Part shown: piece by piece, positions 33,891 through 42,388 of the stretch | Layout of the letters: each line of letters starts with the position of its first letter | How positions within the stretch are numbered: position 1 is the stretch's first letter | Assembly: GCF_021173675.1 (NCBI RefSeq) | Contig: NZ_JAIHON010000002.1 | Coordinates: forward strand, 1-64,000 | Length of the DNA: 64,000 bases | Origin: Streptomyces lincolnensis | GTDB lineage: Bacteria > Actinomycetota > Actinomycetes > Streptomycetales > Streptomycetaceae | Direction of reading: 5' to 3' | Translations under genes and position numbers: made by a program | Notes under the pieces: model-generated | Told to the model about the DNA's origin: nothing | What the model saw: the letters and a program-made list of their open reading frames with translations, nothing else | Databases searched by the model: none

Positions 33891-35132
33891 ATGAGCATCA
33901 GTATGCGCGCGGCGACAGGAGCGACCGTCCTGGTCACCGCACTCGTCATGGCGGTGTCACCGACGGCAGGGGCGACGCCGGAGGCACCGGTCACCGAGCG
34001 GCTCGGCGTGGCGGCGGACGGCACCCAGGCCGACGCCGCGTCCGTCACCGCCACGGTCAGCCGCAACGGCCGGGTGGCCGCGTTCGTCTCGGACGCCTCG
34101 AACCTGGTGCCGGGCGACGCCCCGGGCTCGCGGGACATCTTCGTACGGCAGTTGCGTACGGGGGAACTCCGGCGCGTCGCCGTGGCCGGCGCCCAGTTGG
34201 GCTCGCCGACGCTGAGCCGCACGGGCCGGTTCCTCGCCTACACGGCCTACTCCGGCGACGCGGCGCTGACCGGCGTGTACGTCCAGGACCTGCGAACCGG
34301 AACCGTCGAGCGTCTCACGGTGCCGGCCGGGGACGACTTCGCGGGCGGTAGGGTCGCTTCTCCGGCGCTGGCCGCCGACGGCCGGCACGTCGCGTTCGTC
34401 GTGTCCCGGCCGAGCGGCTCGACCGCGGCCGAAGGGTCACGGGTGTACGTGCACGACCGGACCACCGGCACGACCGAGTGGGTCAGCCGGCCCGACACCG
34501 AGCCGGAGGTGTACTACGCGCAGTGGCCGGCCATCAGCGACGACGGACAGCGCATCGCCTACATCGCCACCCGGCAGATCCCCAAGGGGCCGCACATCGG
34601 CCATGTGTACCTCCTCGACCGCGCCACGGGCACGGAGCAGATGGTCGACGTGGCGCACGACGGGACCGCGCCCCCGCGGGTGCTGGGCGCCCCCTCCCTC
34701 AGCGGCGACGGGCGGCGGGTCCTCTTCGAGACGTACAGCGAAGGGGCCGTCACCCCCGACGACAGGTCGGGCAACACCTTCGTCAGGGACACCGAGACCG
34801 GCACCACCGTCGCGGTACCGGGCAACCCGGACCGGCCCGGCACCCGTGCCGGTGTCCTGAGTGCCGACGGCCATCACGTGGCGTACGAGCGGGGCGCCGA
34901 CGACCCGGCCTCGTCCTTGGGCTGGGCGTGGCCGGCGGTGGTCCTGGACCTGCGCACCGGCGAGTCCCGCCAGGTCAGTTCGGGCACCGACGGCGGGCCC
35001 GCGAACGCTTCGGTCGGCCGGGGGGCTCTCTCGGGCGACGGCAAGGTCGTGGTCTTCACCTCTGACGACACCGACCTCGTACCGGAGGACACCAACGGCG
35101 TGGGCGACGCCTTCGCGCACCGCGTCCGCTGA
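33891..35132 (+). CDS. Secreted TolB-like beta-propeller (PD40) protein
   Basis: A 413-residue exported protein with a signal peptide at about 1-29 (MSISMRAATGATVLVTALVMAVSPTAGA). The rest is built of repeats of about 50-60 residues with the pattern S-x-x-G-R-x-V-A-F-x-S-x-A-S-x-L-V, then D-x-F-V-R-D-x-x-T-G (for example VSRNGRVAAFVSDASNLVPG and DIFVRQLRTGELRRV), the WD40-like PD40/TolB propeller. Actinobacterial members are secreted scaffold proteins, some possibly sugar- or wall-binding. No enzymatic residues are recognisable. ATG at 33891 with GGGGGAG upstream. Complete and ending convergently with the DUF6629 gene. Confidence 0.85.
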   Translation: MSISMRAATGATVLVTALVMAVSPTAGATPEAPVTERLGVAADGTQADAASVTATVSRNGRVAAFVSDASNLVPGDAPGSRDIFVRQLRTGELRRVAVAGAQLGSPTLSRTGRFLAYTAYSGDAALTGVYVQDLRTGTVERLTVPAGDDFAGGRVASPALAADGRHVAFVVSRPSGSTAAEGSRVYVHDRTTGTTEWVSRPDTEPEVYYAQWPAISDDGQRIAYIATRQIPKGPHIGHVYLLDRATGTEQMVDVAHDGTAPPRVLGAPSLSGDGRRVLFETYSEGAVTPDDRSGNTFVRDTETGTTVAVPGNPDRPGTRAGVLSADGHHVAYERGADDPASSLGWAWPAVVLDLRTGESRQVSSGTDGGPANASVGRGALSGDGKVVVFTSDDTDLVPEDTNGVGDAFAHRVR

Positions 35133-35144
35133 CCGGAGCGGGAC

Positions 35145-35182
35145 GCGCGCGGCGCCGGGATCACGCCCGGCGCCGTGCGCGC
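35145..35182. terminator. Bidirectional hairpin terminator
   Basis: GCGCGC-GGCGCCGGG (35145-35159) pairs with CCCGGCGCC-GT-GCGCGC (35166-35182), 15 bp with a 2-nt bulge and a six-base loop. It sits at the convergent 3' ends of the propeller and DUF6629 genes and includes the latter's stop codon. Confidence 0.7.
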
Positions 35183-35775
35183 ACCCAGCCGTACAGCACC
35201 ACCGAGCACACGGCCGCGAGCGCGCACCAGGTCGAGACGAACTCCATGCGCCACAACAGCCAACAGACCAGCGCCCCCACGGCCACCAGCACTCCCAGTG
35301 CCACCAGGCGGCGGTCACCGGCGAGGAGCAGTGACCCCACGGTCGCCAGCAGGTAGCCGGCGACGAGCAGGGGCGCGTGGGGAAGGTCGAACGCGTAGCC
35401 GATCGTGCGGCCGCGGATCTCCGCCGTCATCGGGCCGGTGGCGAGCCCGTACGCGAGCATCGCGGCCGTCCCCGCCCCCACCACGAGCAGCGCGACGAGC
35501 CGGCGGCGGGCGTGGGGAGGGGCGGCGCACAGCACCCCGGCCGGCACCCACACGGCCAGCAGTGGAAGCGCGATGACGGCCCAGACGGTGGTGGCGGGTC
35601 CGCTGCCGCCGTCCGACTCCCAGACCGCCGCCTCGACGAGCTGGTGGACGCCGAGCAGCAACGGCAGTGCCGCCAGCGGCAGTTCCCGGCCTACGCGCAC
35701 CCGTGCCACACAGGCCACTCCCACGCCCGCCACGGCGGTGCCCGCCACGAGATCGGCCGTCGCGCTCCAGCACAT
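35161..35775 (-). CDS. DUF6629 integral membrane protein
   Basis: A 204-residue protein starting MCWSATADLVAGTAVAGVGV, the characteristic start of this family (Cys-Trp-Ser), with about seven membrane helices and short loops. The conserved [16 protein letters not shown] segment lies near 38-53 and WRMEFVSTWCALAAV near 173-187. Function unknown. The ATG at 35773-35775 is chosen because MCWSA is conserved at the terminus of the family. No operon partners. Confidence 0.85.
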   Translation of the reverse strand: MCWSATADLVAGTAVAGVGVACVARVRVGRELPLAALPLLLGVHQLVEAAVWESDGGSGPATTVWAVIALPLLAVWVPAGVLCAAPPHARRRLVALLVVGAGTAAMLAYGLATGPMTAEIRGRTIGYAFDLPHAPLLVAGYLLATVGSLLLAGDRRLVALGVLVAVGALVCWLLWRMEFVSTWCALAAVCSVVLYGWVRARRRA

Positions 35776-35940
35776 CACGCCACCAGGGGAATCGCCGTCG
35801 GGTGTCACCGGCGCGCCGCCCGCGCCGGTGACCAAGCCATGCCCGGTCACCCCGCCGGTCCCGCGACACGACGGCAGCGTCGCGGGTGACGAACGCGCGG
35901 CCCGGCCGGTCGGCCGGGCCGCCGGGTGGGTGAGCCCCGG

Positions 35941-36087
35941 TCAGCGGCGGCCGCGGAGCTTGCCCAGCAGCCGTTGGGCCTGGGCCCGGCGCCGGGGGTC
36001 CGCCGCCGCCCGCCGGGCCTGTTCGATGCTGCGTCGCCCCTGAGGGCTCCTCGCGAACCGTTTGATGCGATCCAGGATGCCTGACAT
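35941..36087 (-). CDS. Small basic protein of 48 residues
   Basis: ATG at 36085-36087 preceded by AGAAGGA at ideal spacing, TGA at 35941-35943. It reads MSGILDRIKRFARSPQGRRS, then an Arg/Ala-rich amphipathic segment ending in LLGKLRGRR. Predicted mostly helical, net charge strongly positive. The very good ribosome-binding site and codon bias support translation. I recall similar short proteins in other Streptomyces genomes but no function. Nucleic-acid or membrane-surface binding is possible from charge alone. Confidence 0.65.
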   Translation of the reverse strand: MSGILDRIKRFARSPQGRRSIEQARRAAADPRRRAQAQRLLGKLRGRR

Positions 36088-36233
36088 GTGGTTCCTTCTC
36101 TCCGGTGCCGCGCGTGTCCCCGCGTGGACTCGACTACCCGCCGTGAGGCCGGATCAGCCCTGTACCGGCCGCCCGCCCCCTCCATGGGCGCACGCGGGTG
36201 CCCGTACCGAGGCAGCGGGCGCACCATGGGGGT

Positions 36234-37367
36234 ATGGACAGTCAACGTCCCGTCGACGAGGTCGGTTCCCTGGCCGACGTGAGCCGCCCCGGGCGCGTCG
36301 CCGCCCCCGACGAGGCCATCAGTCATGAGGAACTCGCCCTCGCGGCCCGCAACCACGGCCTCCCCCTGGAGGCCCTGCGCTACGACGTGACCCCGCCCGG
36401 CCTGCACTACGTCCTGGTCCACTACGACATCCCGCCCGCCGACGCCGGCACCTGGACCCTCACGGTGGGCGGCCACGTGCGCACGCCCCTGGCCCTGGAC
36501 CTGGCCGCCCTGCGCGCCCTCCCGCCGGTCACCCACCGCGTGACCATGGAGTGCGCCGGCAACGGCCGGGCCCGGCTCACCCCGCGTCCCGTCAGCCAGC
36601 CCTGGCTGGTGGAGGCGGTGGGCACGGCGGACTGGACCGGCGTCCCGCTGCGGACGCTGCTCGCCGAGGCCGGGGTCGCACCGGACGCCGTCGAGGCGGT
36701 CTTCACGGGGGCCGACCACGGCGTGGAGCGCGGGGTGGAGCAGGACTACCGGCGCAGCCTGTCGCTCGCGGACGCCACGGCGACCGATCCGGAGGTGCTG
36801 GTGGCCTACGCGATGAACGGCGCCCCGCTGCCGCCCCAGCACGGCCACCCGCTCCGGCTGGTCGTGCCCGGCTGGTACGGCATGGCCCACGTGAAGTGGC
36901 TGCACGACATCACCCTCACCGACACCCCGTTCACCGGATTCCAGCAGGCGGTGGCCTACCGGTACCGACAGGCGTCCGACGAACCGGGCGAACCGGTCAC
37001 CCGTATCGCGCCCCGCGCCCTGTTGATCCCGCCCGGTTTCCCGGACTTCATGACCCGCACCCGGGTGGTACGCCCCGGCACGCTCCGGCTGGAGGGGCGC
37101 GCCTGGTCGGGCCGCGCGCCCGTCACCGAGGTCGAGATCAGCGCGGACGACGGCCACTCCTGGCAGGCCGCCGAACTCTCCGCGCCGGACGGGCACCCCT
37201 GGTCGTGGCGGCACTGGCAGGCCGACTGGACGGCGGCGCCGGGCACCCACACCCTGACGGCCCGCGCGACCGACGCCGAGGGCACGGTCCAGCCGCTCAC
37301 CCAGCCCTGGAACCGGGGCGGCTTCGGCAACAACCTGGTCCAACGCGTCCCGGTGGTCTGCCTGTAG
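36234..37367 (+). CDS. Sulfite oxidase-family molybdopterin enzyme
   Basis: A 377-residue enzyme. The oxidoreductase molybdopterin domain spans about 45-225: the Mo-coordinating Cys in THRVTMECAGNGRA near 103-115, SQPWLVEAVGTADWTGVPLRTLL, and GHPLRLVVPGWYGMAHVKWLHDITL near 203-228. The Mo-co dimerisation (Ig-like) domain is about 255-375. No signal peptide or twin-arginine motif is visible, suggesting a cytoplasmic enzyme, and no haem domain or cytochrome partner is nearby. ATG at 36234. The donor may be sulfite or another S-/N-oxide; plant-type sulfite oxidase has the same architecture. Confidence 0.92.
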   Translation: MDSQRPVDEVGSLADVSRPGRVAAPDEAISHEELALAARNHGLPLEALRYDVTPPGLHYVLVHYDIPPADAGTWTLTVGGHVRTPLALDLAALRALPPVTHRVTMECAGNGRARLTPRPVSQPWLVEAVGTADWTGVPLRTLLAEAGVAPDAVEAVFTGADHGVERGVEQDYRRSLSLADATATDPEVLVAYAMNGAPLPPQHGHPLRLVVPGWYGMAHVKWLHDITLTDTPFTGFQQAVAYRYRQASDEPGEPVTRIAPRALLIPPGFPDFMTRTRVVRPGTLRLEGRAWSGRAPVTEVEISADDGHSWQAAELSAPDGHPWSWRHWQADWTAAPGTHTLTARATDAEGTVQPLTQPWNRGGFGNNLVQRVPVVCL

Positions 37368-37384
37368 CCGCCGGACGAGATCCG

Positions 37385-38038
37385 TCAGGCGGCCGCCGCG
37401 CCGCGCGGTCGGCGGGTCGTCAGCCACACGCTCGCTCCCGGTACGACACGGACCTCGTGCGGCCGGGAGAACCCGTGGGGCAGCAGCAGGTCCGCGTGGT
37501 GGGCGGACAGCGCGATCGCCACGGCGGTCGTGTGCCCGGCGTCCACGGCACGCAGTCCGGGGGCCAGCAACTCGGCCACCACGCGCGGGTCCTGGACCTC
37601 CGGCCGGTCGGGCGCGGTGACGGTGACCAGCGTCCAGTGCGGTCCGTCCGGCCCGGCCGCTTGAAGCGCCGTCGACAGGACCGGGTGCTCCGGCGGGCAG
37701 ACGTCGAGCTCACGGGAGAGCAGGCTCCGCCAGTGCGCGTCGGGAGGCTTGGTACCCGCGCCGATGCCGGGCGGCATCCAGATCCCGGCCGCGACGAGCG
37801 CGCCGTCCGTCCCCTCGGCCACCCACACCTGCCCGTCCTCCAGAGCGTGGTGGGCCAGCATCAGCCGCATGGCCCGCTGTGCCTGCTCCCAGTCCACGGC
37901 GGCACCGTCGGCCGCGGCGACCGACGGCCCGGACGGGACCGGGGGCGGGGCGAAGAGCCGTACGACAGCGGGTACGTCGACCAGTCCCGCCGCGCGCACG
38001 GCGGTCCGGGTGGGGAGGCGAAGGGTCGGGGTCGTCAT
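37385..38038 (-). CDS. GNAT-like N-acetyltransferase
   Basis: A 217-residue protein. The N-terminal half has AVDWEQAQRAMRLMLAHHALEDGQVWVAEGTDGALVAAGIWMPPG, typical of Streptomyces GNAT proteins. The C-terminal half has WTLVTVTAPDRPEVQDPRVVAELLAPGLRAVDAGHTTAVAIALSAHHADLLLPHGFS. The acetyl-CoA loop is degenerate: RVVAELLAPGL replaces R/Q-x-x-G-x-G/A. Activity is therefore uncertain. ATG at 38036-38038, 16 bp after the DMT transporter stop. The two genes look like one operon under the palindromes at 39009-39066. Confidence 0.7.
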   Translation of the reverse strand: MTTPTLRLPTRTAVRAAGLVDVPAVVRLFAPPPVPSGPSVAAADGAAVDWEQAQRAMRLMLAHHALEDGQVWVAEGTDGALVAAGIWMPPGIGAGTKPPDAHWRSLLSRELDVCPPEHPVLSTALQAAGPDGPHWTLVTVTAPDRPEVQDPRVVAELLAPGLRAVDAGHTTAVAIALSAHHADLLLPHGFSRPHEVRVVPGASVWLTTRRPRGAAAA

Positions 38039-38054
38039 GTTCGTGTTCGTCCTT

Positions 38055-38990
38055 TCACAGGGCCCGGCCCGCGCCGACGACGTCGACGGCGGCGGGGGTC
38101 AGTGTCTCGGCGGTGGGGCGCGGGACCGGCAGGCGGGGCAGGTCGTCGCCGTCGTACCGGCGCGGGTCGGGCCCGGCGGACCGGGGGCGGCTCAGCAGGG
38201 TGACACCGTGCACGGCCGCCACGGCTCCGGCGAGCGCCAGCACGGTACCGGTCTCGCCGTACCGGAAGCCCTCGCCGAGCAGGGCGATCCCGACGGCGGA
38301 CGCGGTGACCGGATTGAGGAGGGTGAGCAGGGCCAGGGGACCGCCGAGGCCGCTGCGATACGCCTGCTGGGACAGCAGCAGCCCGCCCACGGCGAACCCG
38401 ACCGTCAGGGCAGCCACCAGGGCCGTGCTCCAGGAGAACGTCGGTCCGACCACCAGCTTCTGCGCCAGTGTGGAGCCGACCCCGGAGGCGACACCGGAGG
38501 CCGCCGCGAACGCGAGCCCCTCCAGGGCGGAGTGCCGGGCGGCGAGGCGCACGAGGACGACGACGGCGGCGAGGGCGGCGAGCGCGACCCCGAGCATCTC
38601 TGCGGTGTGCAGGGTGTCGTCCGGGGCGCGGCCCGAGGCGGTGACGGTCAGCAGCGCGGTGAGCCCGGCCAGGGTGAGGGCCATGCCGTGCCACTGGGCG
38701 CGCGAGGTGCGCCGGCGGGCGACCAGCGAGCCCAGGGGCACGGCCACCACCAGACTCAGCGCCCCGAGCGGCTGCACCAGGGTCAGGGGTCCGTAGCGCA
38801 GGGCCACCACGTGCAGCAGCGCGCCCGTGGCGTTGAGGACCACCGACCACCACCACGTGCCGCGGGCCAGCGCGCCGCGCACCCCCGCGGTGTCCGCGGC
38901 GGTGCGTTCCTGGACCACGGCGGCCAGGGCGTAGCAGACCGCCGAGACCAGGGACAGGAGCACGGCGAGCAGGACCGGGGACACCACCAT
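38055..38990 (-). CDS. DMT-superfamily transporter (EamA/DUF-type, nine to ten helices)
   Basis: A 311-residue membrane protein of the drug/metabolite transporter superfamily: SPVLLAVLLSLVSAVCYALAAVVQERTAA, LRYGPLTLVQPLGALSLVVAVPLGSLVA near 65-92, and GPLALLTLLNPVTASAVGIALLGEGFRYGE near 217-246. The tail is Pro/Arg-rich. ATG at 38988-38990 behind GAAGGGAG. Export of a small metabolite or drug is likely. It is preceded by a 17-bp perfect palindrome typical of TetR control, although no TetR gene is adjacent. Confidence 0.88.
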   Translation of the reverse strand: MVVSPVLLAVLLSLVSAVCYALAAVVQERTAADTAGVRGALARGTWWWSVVLNATGALLHVVALRYGPLTLVQPLGALSLVVAVPLGSLVARRRTSRAQWHGMALTLAGLTALLTVTASGRAPDDTLHTAEMLGVALAALAAVVVLVRLAARHSALEGLAFAAASGVASGVGSTLAQKLVVGPTFSWSTALVAALTVGFAVGGLLLSQQAYRSGLGGPLALLTLLNPVTASAVGIALLGEGFRYGETGTVLALAGAVAAVHGVTLLSRPRSAGPDPRRYDGDDLPRLPVPRPTAETLTPAAVDVVGAGRAL

Positions 38991-39008
38991 CACCCGCACT
39001 CCCTTCGA

Positions 39009-39025
39009 TACGAAACGGTTTCGTA
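39009..39025. promoter_or_regulatory. 17-bp palindrome TACGAAAC-G-GTTTCGTA, TetR-type operator
   Basis: Perfect 8-bp arms around a central G, 19 bp upstream of the DMT transporter start, in a local A/T-rich island. Form and length fit a TetR-family operator. No TetR-family gene lies in the flanking genes. Confidence 0.75.
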
Positions 39026-39050
39026 CCGGTACGCTACGGCGCGCCTGAAC

Positions 39051-39066
39051 GAAACGCAAGCGTTTC
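39051..39066. promoter_or_regulatory. Second palindrome GAAACGC-AA-GCGTTTC
   Basis: Perfect 7-bp arms with AA centre, sharing the CGAAAC half-site with the palindrome at 39009. Centres are about 41 bp apart, close to four helical turns. Cooperative binding of one regulator at both sites is a natural inference. Confidence 0.65.
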
Positions 39067-39110
39067 TTTGTCGAGGGGCGGGGATGCCGCTGGAGGAGCG
39101 GGGGACACCG

Positions 39111-41099
39111 CTAGAGCAGCGGAGGACGCCTCCACTCCTGGCCGAGGACGTGGTGGTCGAGGAAGTTCAGCATGGTCTCGTACAGGACGCGTATGTGGTT
39201 CGGTACGCCGATGTCGTGGCCCTCGTCCGGGAAGTACAGGAAGCGGACGGGCACGCCGAGCCGTCGCAGGTCGTTGTGGAACCCCAGCGCCTGGCCGGTC
39301 GGCACCCGGTGGTCCTCGCCCCCGTGCACGATCAGCACCGGTGTCGTCACCTTCGCCGCGTCGAGGTGCGGCGAGTCGGCCTCGTAGCGTTCCCGCTGGG
39401 TGCGCGGGTCACCGAAGAGCTTCCGGAAGTAGGCGGACATGTCCGTGTCCATCTGGAAGGCCTCCAGGTTCCACATCCCGCCGTGCGAGACGATCGCCCG
39501 GAAGCGGTCGGTCAGCGTCGCGGTGCGGGCGGCCAGGTAGCCCCCGAAGGACCAGCCGGCCATCGCCGTCCGGGCCGCGTCGAGGTCGGCGCGCCCCAGC
39601 GCCGCGTCCGTGAGCGCCATGACGTCCCGGTAGGGCACCTCGCCGAACCCGCCCAGCCCCCGTCGCTGCATGCGCTGCCCGTAGCCGGAGGACAGCGCGG
39701 GATCGGGCAGCAGTACCGCGTAACCGCGAGCCGTGAACGGCCACGGGTTCCACAGCCACGGCCAGTCGCTCCAGGAGCCCTGCGGTCCGCCGTGCGGGAC
39801 GACGACCAGCGGTGCCGGGCGCTCGGCGGACGCGCCCTCGGGCAGAGCGAGCCAGGCGCGCAGGGGGCAGCCGTCCTCGGCCTCGGTGCGCACCTCGGTC
39901 AGGGTGCCGGGAAGGGGTTCGAGGCCACCGGCGGCCGTGAGGAAGACGGGTTCCTGGTCGGGCGCGGCGACGTCCAGCCGGACCACCCGGGGCGGGCCGT
40001 CGACGGCGCCGCGCAGGGCGTAGAGCGTGGTCGCGTCGGGCGTCACGCACAGCGAGCCGTAGGCGCCCAAGGCGGTGAGACGGGTGATCGTGCCGTCCGC
40101 GTCGCGGCGGAAGACCGGGCAGTGGCCCTGCTCGTCGCCCGTGAACCACAGGGTGCCGTCCCCGGGGAGCGGCGAGGGGAGCGGCCGGCCCGGCCACGGC
40201 CAGTTGTCGAAGCCCGGCAGGAGGTCGGTCTCCGCGCCGGAGGCCAGGTCGAACGCGACGAGCGTGACCCTCCACTCGGTGTCGTGCGTCTCCTCCCGCT
40301 GGCGCTGGCAGACGAGCGCCGAGCCGTCGGCGGTGAACACCGGGTGGTAGTACTGGTTTCCGGCCCGGGAGAAGACGTGGCGCTCGGCGCCCGTCACCGC
40401 GTCGGCGACCACCACGCAGTTCGTGTCCGGGGCCTGATCGGTCGGGGCCCGGGTGTAGGCCGCCAGCGAACCGTCCGGCGAGAGTGCCGTGTCTCCGTTC
40501 CCCGCGAGACCCTGGCCTCCGATGTCCATCGGGGCGCCGTCGGCATGCCGGACGAAGGTGTGCGGCTCGCCGTCGCCCCCGGCACGGACCGGTCCCGCCT
40601 CGTACAGCACGGCGTCGACCTTGGCGTCCTTCCGGGCCCGGCGCAGCCTGCCGTGCGACTCGGCATCGGTGGCGCCGGGCAGCAGGGCCGCGGTGTAGGC
40701 GACCGTGTCGGCGCCCGCGGCGACGGCGAAGGTGGCGATGCCGCTCGGGTGGTGGGCGATCCGGCGGGCCGCGCCGCGTTCCGGGAGTGCCCACAGCGCC
40801 ACGTCCCCGGTGCCGCCCCGCTCGCCGGGGTCGCGGCCGGAGAGGAACATCAGGGTGCCGTCGGCGGCGAACGCCGGCGCGAAGTCGCCCGGACCGGACC
40901 CGGTGACCGGGCGGATCCCGTCGTCGCCGGCCCGGTCCACCTCCCACAACCCCGGCACGTATCCGGTGCCGTCGGCGTCGCTGGTCTGCCCGGAGGCGAT
41001 CAGGCGTGTGCCGTCGGGCGCGAGGGCCAGGCCCGTCAGGCGTGGGTGCGTGGCGAACAGGTCATGGAACGCCGGGGTGTTGTGCTGGGCGGGTGTCAT
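39111..41099 (-). CDS. S9-family prolyl oligopeptidase/acylaminoacyl peptidase
   Basis: A 662-residue cytoplasmic serine peptidase. Residues 1-400 form a beta-propeller (GLALAPDGTRLIASGQTSD, FAPAFAADGTLMFLSGR, TALSPDGSLAAYTRAP, YYHPVFTADGSALVCQR). The C-terminal 250 are an alpha/beta hydrolase with PHGGPQGSW near 435, nucleophile elbow MAGWSFGGYLAARTATL near 510, and DEGHDIG with the catalytic His near 630. Asp is in VHGGEDHRVP. All triad positions are therefore present. Likely cleaves short or N-acylated peptides. ATG at 41097-41099 (MTPAQHNTPAFHDL). Confidence 0.93.
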   Translation of the reverse strand: MTPAQHNTPAFHDLFATHPRLTGLALAPDGTRLIASGQTSDADGTGYVPGLWEVDRAGDDGIRPVTGSGPGDFAPAFAADGTLMFLSGRDPGERGGTGDVALWALPERGAARRIAHHPSGIATFAVAAGADTVAYTAALLPGATDAESHGRLRRARKDAKVDAVLYEAGPVRAGGDGEPHTFVRHADGAPMDIGGQGLAGNGDTALSPDGSLAAYTRAPTDQAPDTNCVVVADAVTGAERHVFSRAGNQYYHPVFTADGSALVCQRQREETHDTEWRVTLVAFDLASGAETDLLPGFDNWPWPGRPLPSPLPGDGTLWFTGDEQGHCPVFRRDADGTITRLTALGAYGSLCVTPDATTLYALRGAVDGPPRVVRLDVAAPDQEPVFLTAAGGLEPLPGTLTEVRTEAEDGCPLRAWLALPEGASAERPAPLVVVPHGGPQGSWSDWPWLWNPWPFTARGYAVLLPDPALSSGYGQRMQRRGLGGFGEVPYRDVMALTDAALGRADLDAARTAMAGWSFGGYLAARTATLTDRFRAIVSHGGMWNLEAFQMDTDMSAYFRKLFGDPRTQRERYEADSPHLDAAKVTTPVLIVHGGEDHRVPTGQALGFHNDLRRLGVPVRFLYFPDEGHDIGVPNHIRVLYETMLNFLDHHVLGQEWRRPPLL

Positions 41100-41174
41100 G
41101 GCGATCATCCTGGACAGCGCGCCCGCTCGGCGACAACCCAATACTCCGGTCGCACGGTATGCCGCCGTGACAGG

Positions 41175-42152
41175 TCACGAGAACAGGGCGTCCAGGTCCG
41201 GCTTCTTGTCGCCGAAGAGACCGTCCTTCTCGCTGAGCGAGGCCAGCTTCTCCAGCGAGGCCATGTCGACCTGTGCCGGCCAGCCGGGCAGCGTCAGCTT
41301 CTTCAGGACATCCCCACTGATCTTGGTGTAGGTGGTGAGAACCTGCCGTGCCTCGTCCGGATGGTCGGTGGCGTACCGCAGCGACTCGGTCATCGCCTCG
41401 GTGAACCGCTTCACCAGGTCGGGGTTCTGCTCGGTGAGCCGCGTGGAGGTGAAGTAGGTCGCCACTGTGAGCTTTGGGTCCGTCTCGGCGAACGGCGAGG
41501 CCACGACACGCGCCCCCTGCGCCTTGGCGATCGTCTGCGCGGGCTCGCCCATCCACGCGGCGTCCACCCGGCCGCCGTCCAGGGCGGCCGGCATCTGGTC
41601 GAAGGGGACCTCGACGAACCGCACGTCGGAGGGGTCGCCACCGGCCCGGCGAACCGACTCGCGCACCGTGGTGTCCCCGATGTTCTGAAGGGTGTTGACC
41701 GCGACCTTGCGCCCGGCGAGGTCCTTGGCGGACTTCACGGAGCTGTCCTTCTTGACCAGCAGACCGGTGACATCGCCCCCGACCTTGCCGTTGGACGCGG
41801 CGCCGTTGGCGACCGACTTGACCGGAATTCCCTTGACCTGGGCGACCATCAGGGACGTGGTGTTGCTGAACCCGAACTGGAACTGCCCGCTCACCACACC
41901 GGGGATGATCGCCGCGCCGCCCTGGGCGCTCACCATCTCCAGCTTGATGCCGCGACTTCCGAAGAACCCCTTGCGTTGTCCCAGATAGAGCGGCGCCACG
42001 TCGACGATGGGGATGATGCCGACCTTGACGGTGGTGGTTCCGTCGCCGCCCGAGGGTGACGAGGAGGCCGACCCCGAGTCGGACGATCCGCACGCGGTGG
42101 CGCCGACGGCGGTGATCAGCACTGCGGCGAGCCCGAGAACGCGTCTCTGCAT
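41175..42152 (-). CDS. ABC substrate-binding lipoprotein (SsuA/NMT1-like), orphan
   Basis: A 325-residue lipoprotein. Signal and lipobox TACG (Cys near 21), a Ser/Gly linker, then a type II periplasmic-binding fold of the aliphatic sulfonate/nitrate/thiamine-precursor group: VKVGIIPIVDVAPLYLGQRKGFFGSRGIKLEMV, GGAAIIPGVVSGQFQFGFSNTTSLM, DLAGRKVAVNTLQNIGDTTVRESVRRAGGDP. Ligands in the family include sulfonates, taurine and pyrimidine precursors. No permease or ATPase is encoded next to it, so it depends on a transporter elsewhere. ATG at 42150-42152. It is divergent from the NDH-2-like flavoprotein. Confidence 0.88.
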   Translation of the reverse strand: MQRRVLGLAAVLITAVGATACGSSDSGSASSSPSGGDGTTTVKVGIIPIVDVAPLYLGQRKGFFGSRGIKLEMVSAQGGAAIIPGVVSGQFQFGFSNTTSLMVAQVKGIPVKSVANGAASNGKVGGDVTGLLVKKDSSVKSAKDLAGRKVAVNTLQNIGDTTVRESVRRAGGDPSDVRFVEVPFDQMPAALDGGRVDAAWMGEPAQTIAKAQGARVVASPFAETDPKLTVATYFTSTRLTEQNPDLVKRFTEAMTESLRYATDHPDEARQVLTTYTKISGDVLKKLTLPGWPAQVDMASLEKLASLSEKDGLFGDKKPDLDALFS

Positions 42153-42388
42153 CGGCTTCTCCACCCGACGGATGTTGTGCAGTTTCCTGACGGCCGCAAT
42201 CTACACACCTCCCTTCCCGGTGTCAGTACCCCGCGCAAGGCCGGTGCGGCGGCCGCGACTTCACGGAACGCACACCGACCTTCATATGAGCTTTAGATTT
42301 CAAGCGCTACGCTCGACGGCAGTTCGAGTGGCGACGAGGCCCCCACGGCACCCGTCACTCGCCCCCCCCACAGGCACAGGAGACGCGC

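Noticed and set aside
37749..42059. A 1436-codon plus-strand frame across GNAT, DMT, S9 peptidase and binding-protein genes
   Set aside because: It runs antisense to four well-supported genes and shows no domain or ribosome-binding site; stop-poor antisense frames are expected at this GC content.
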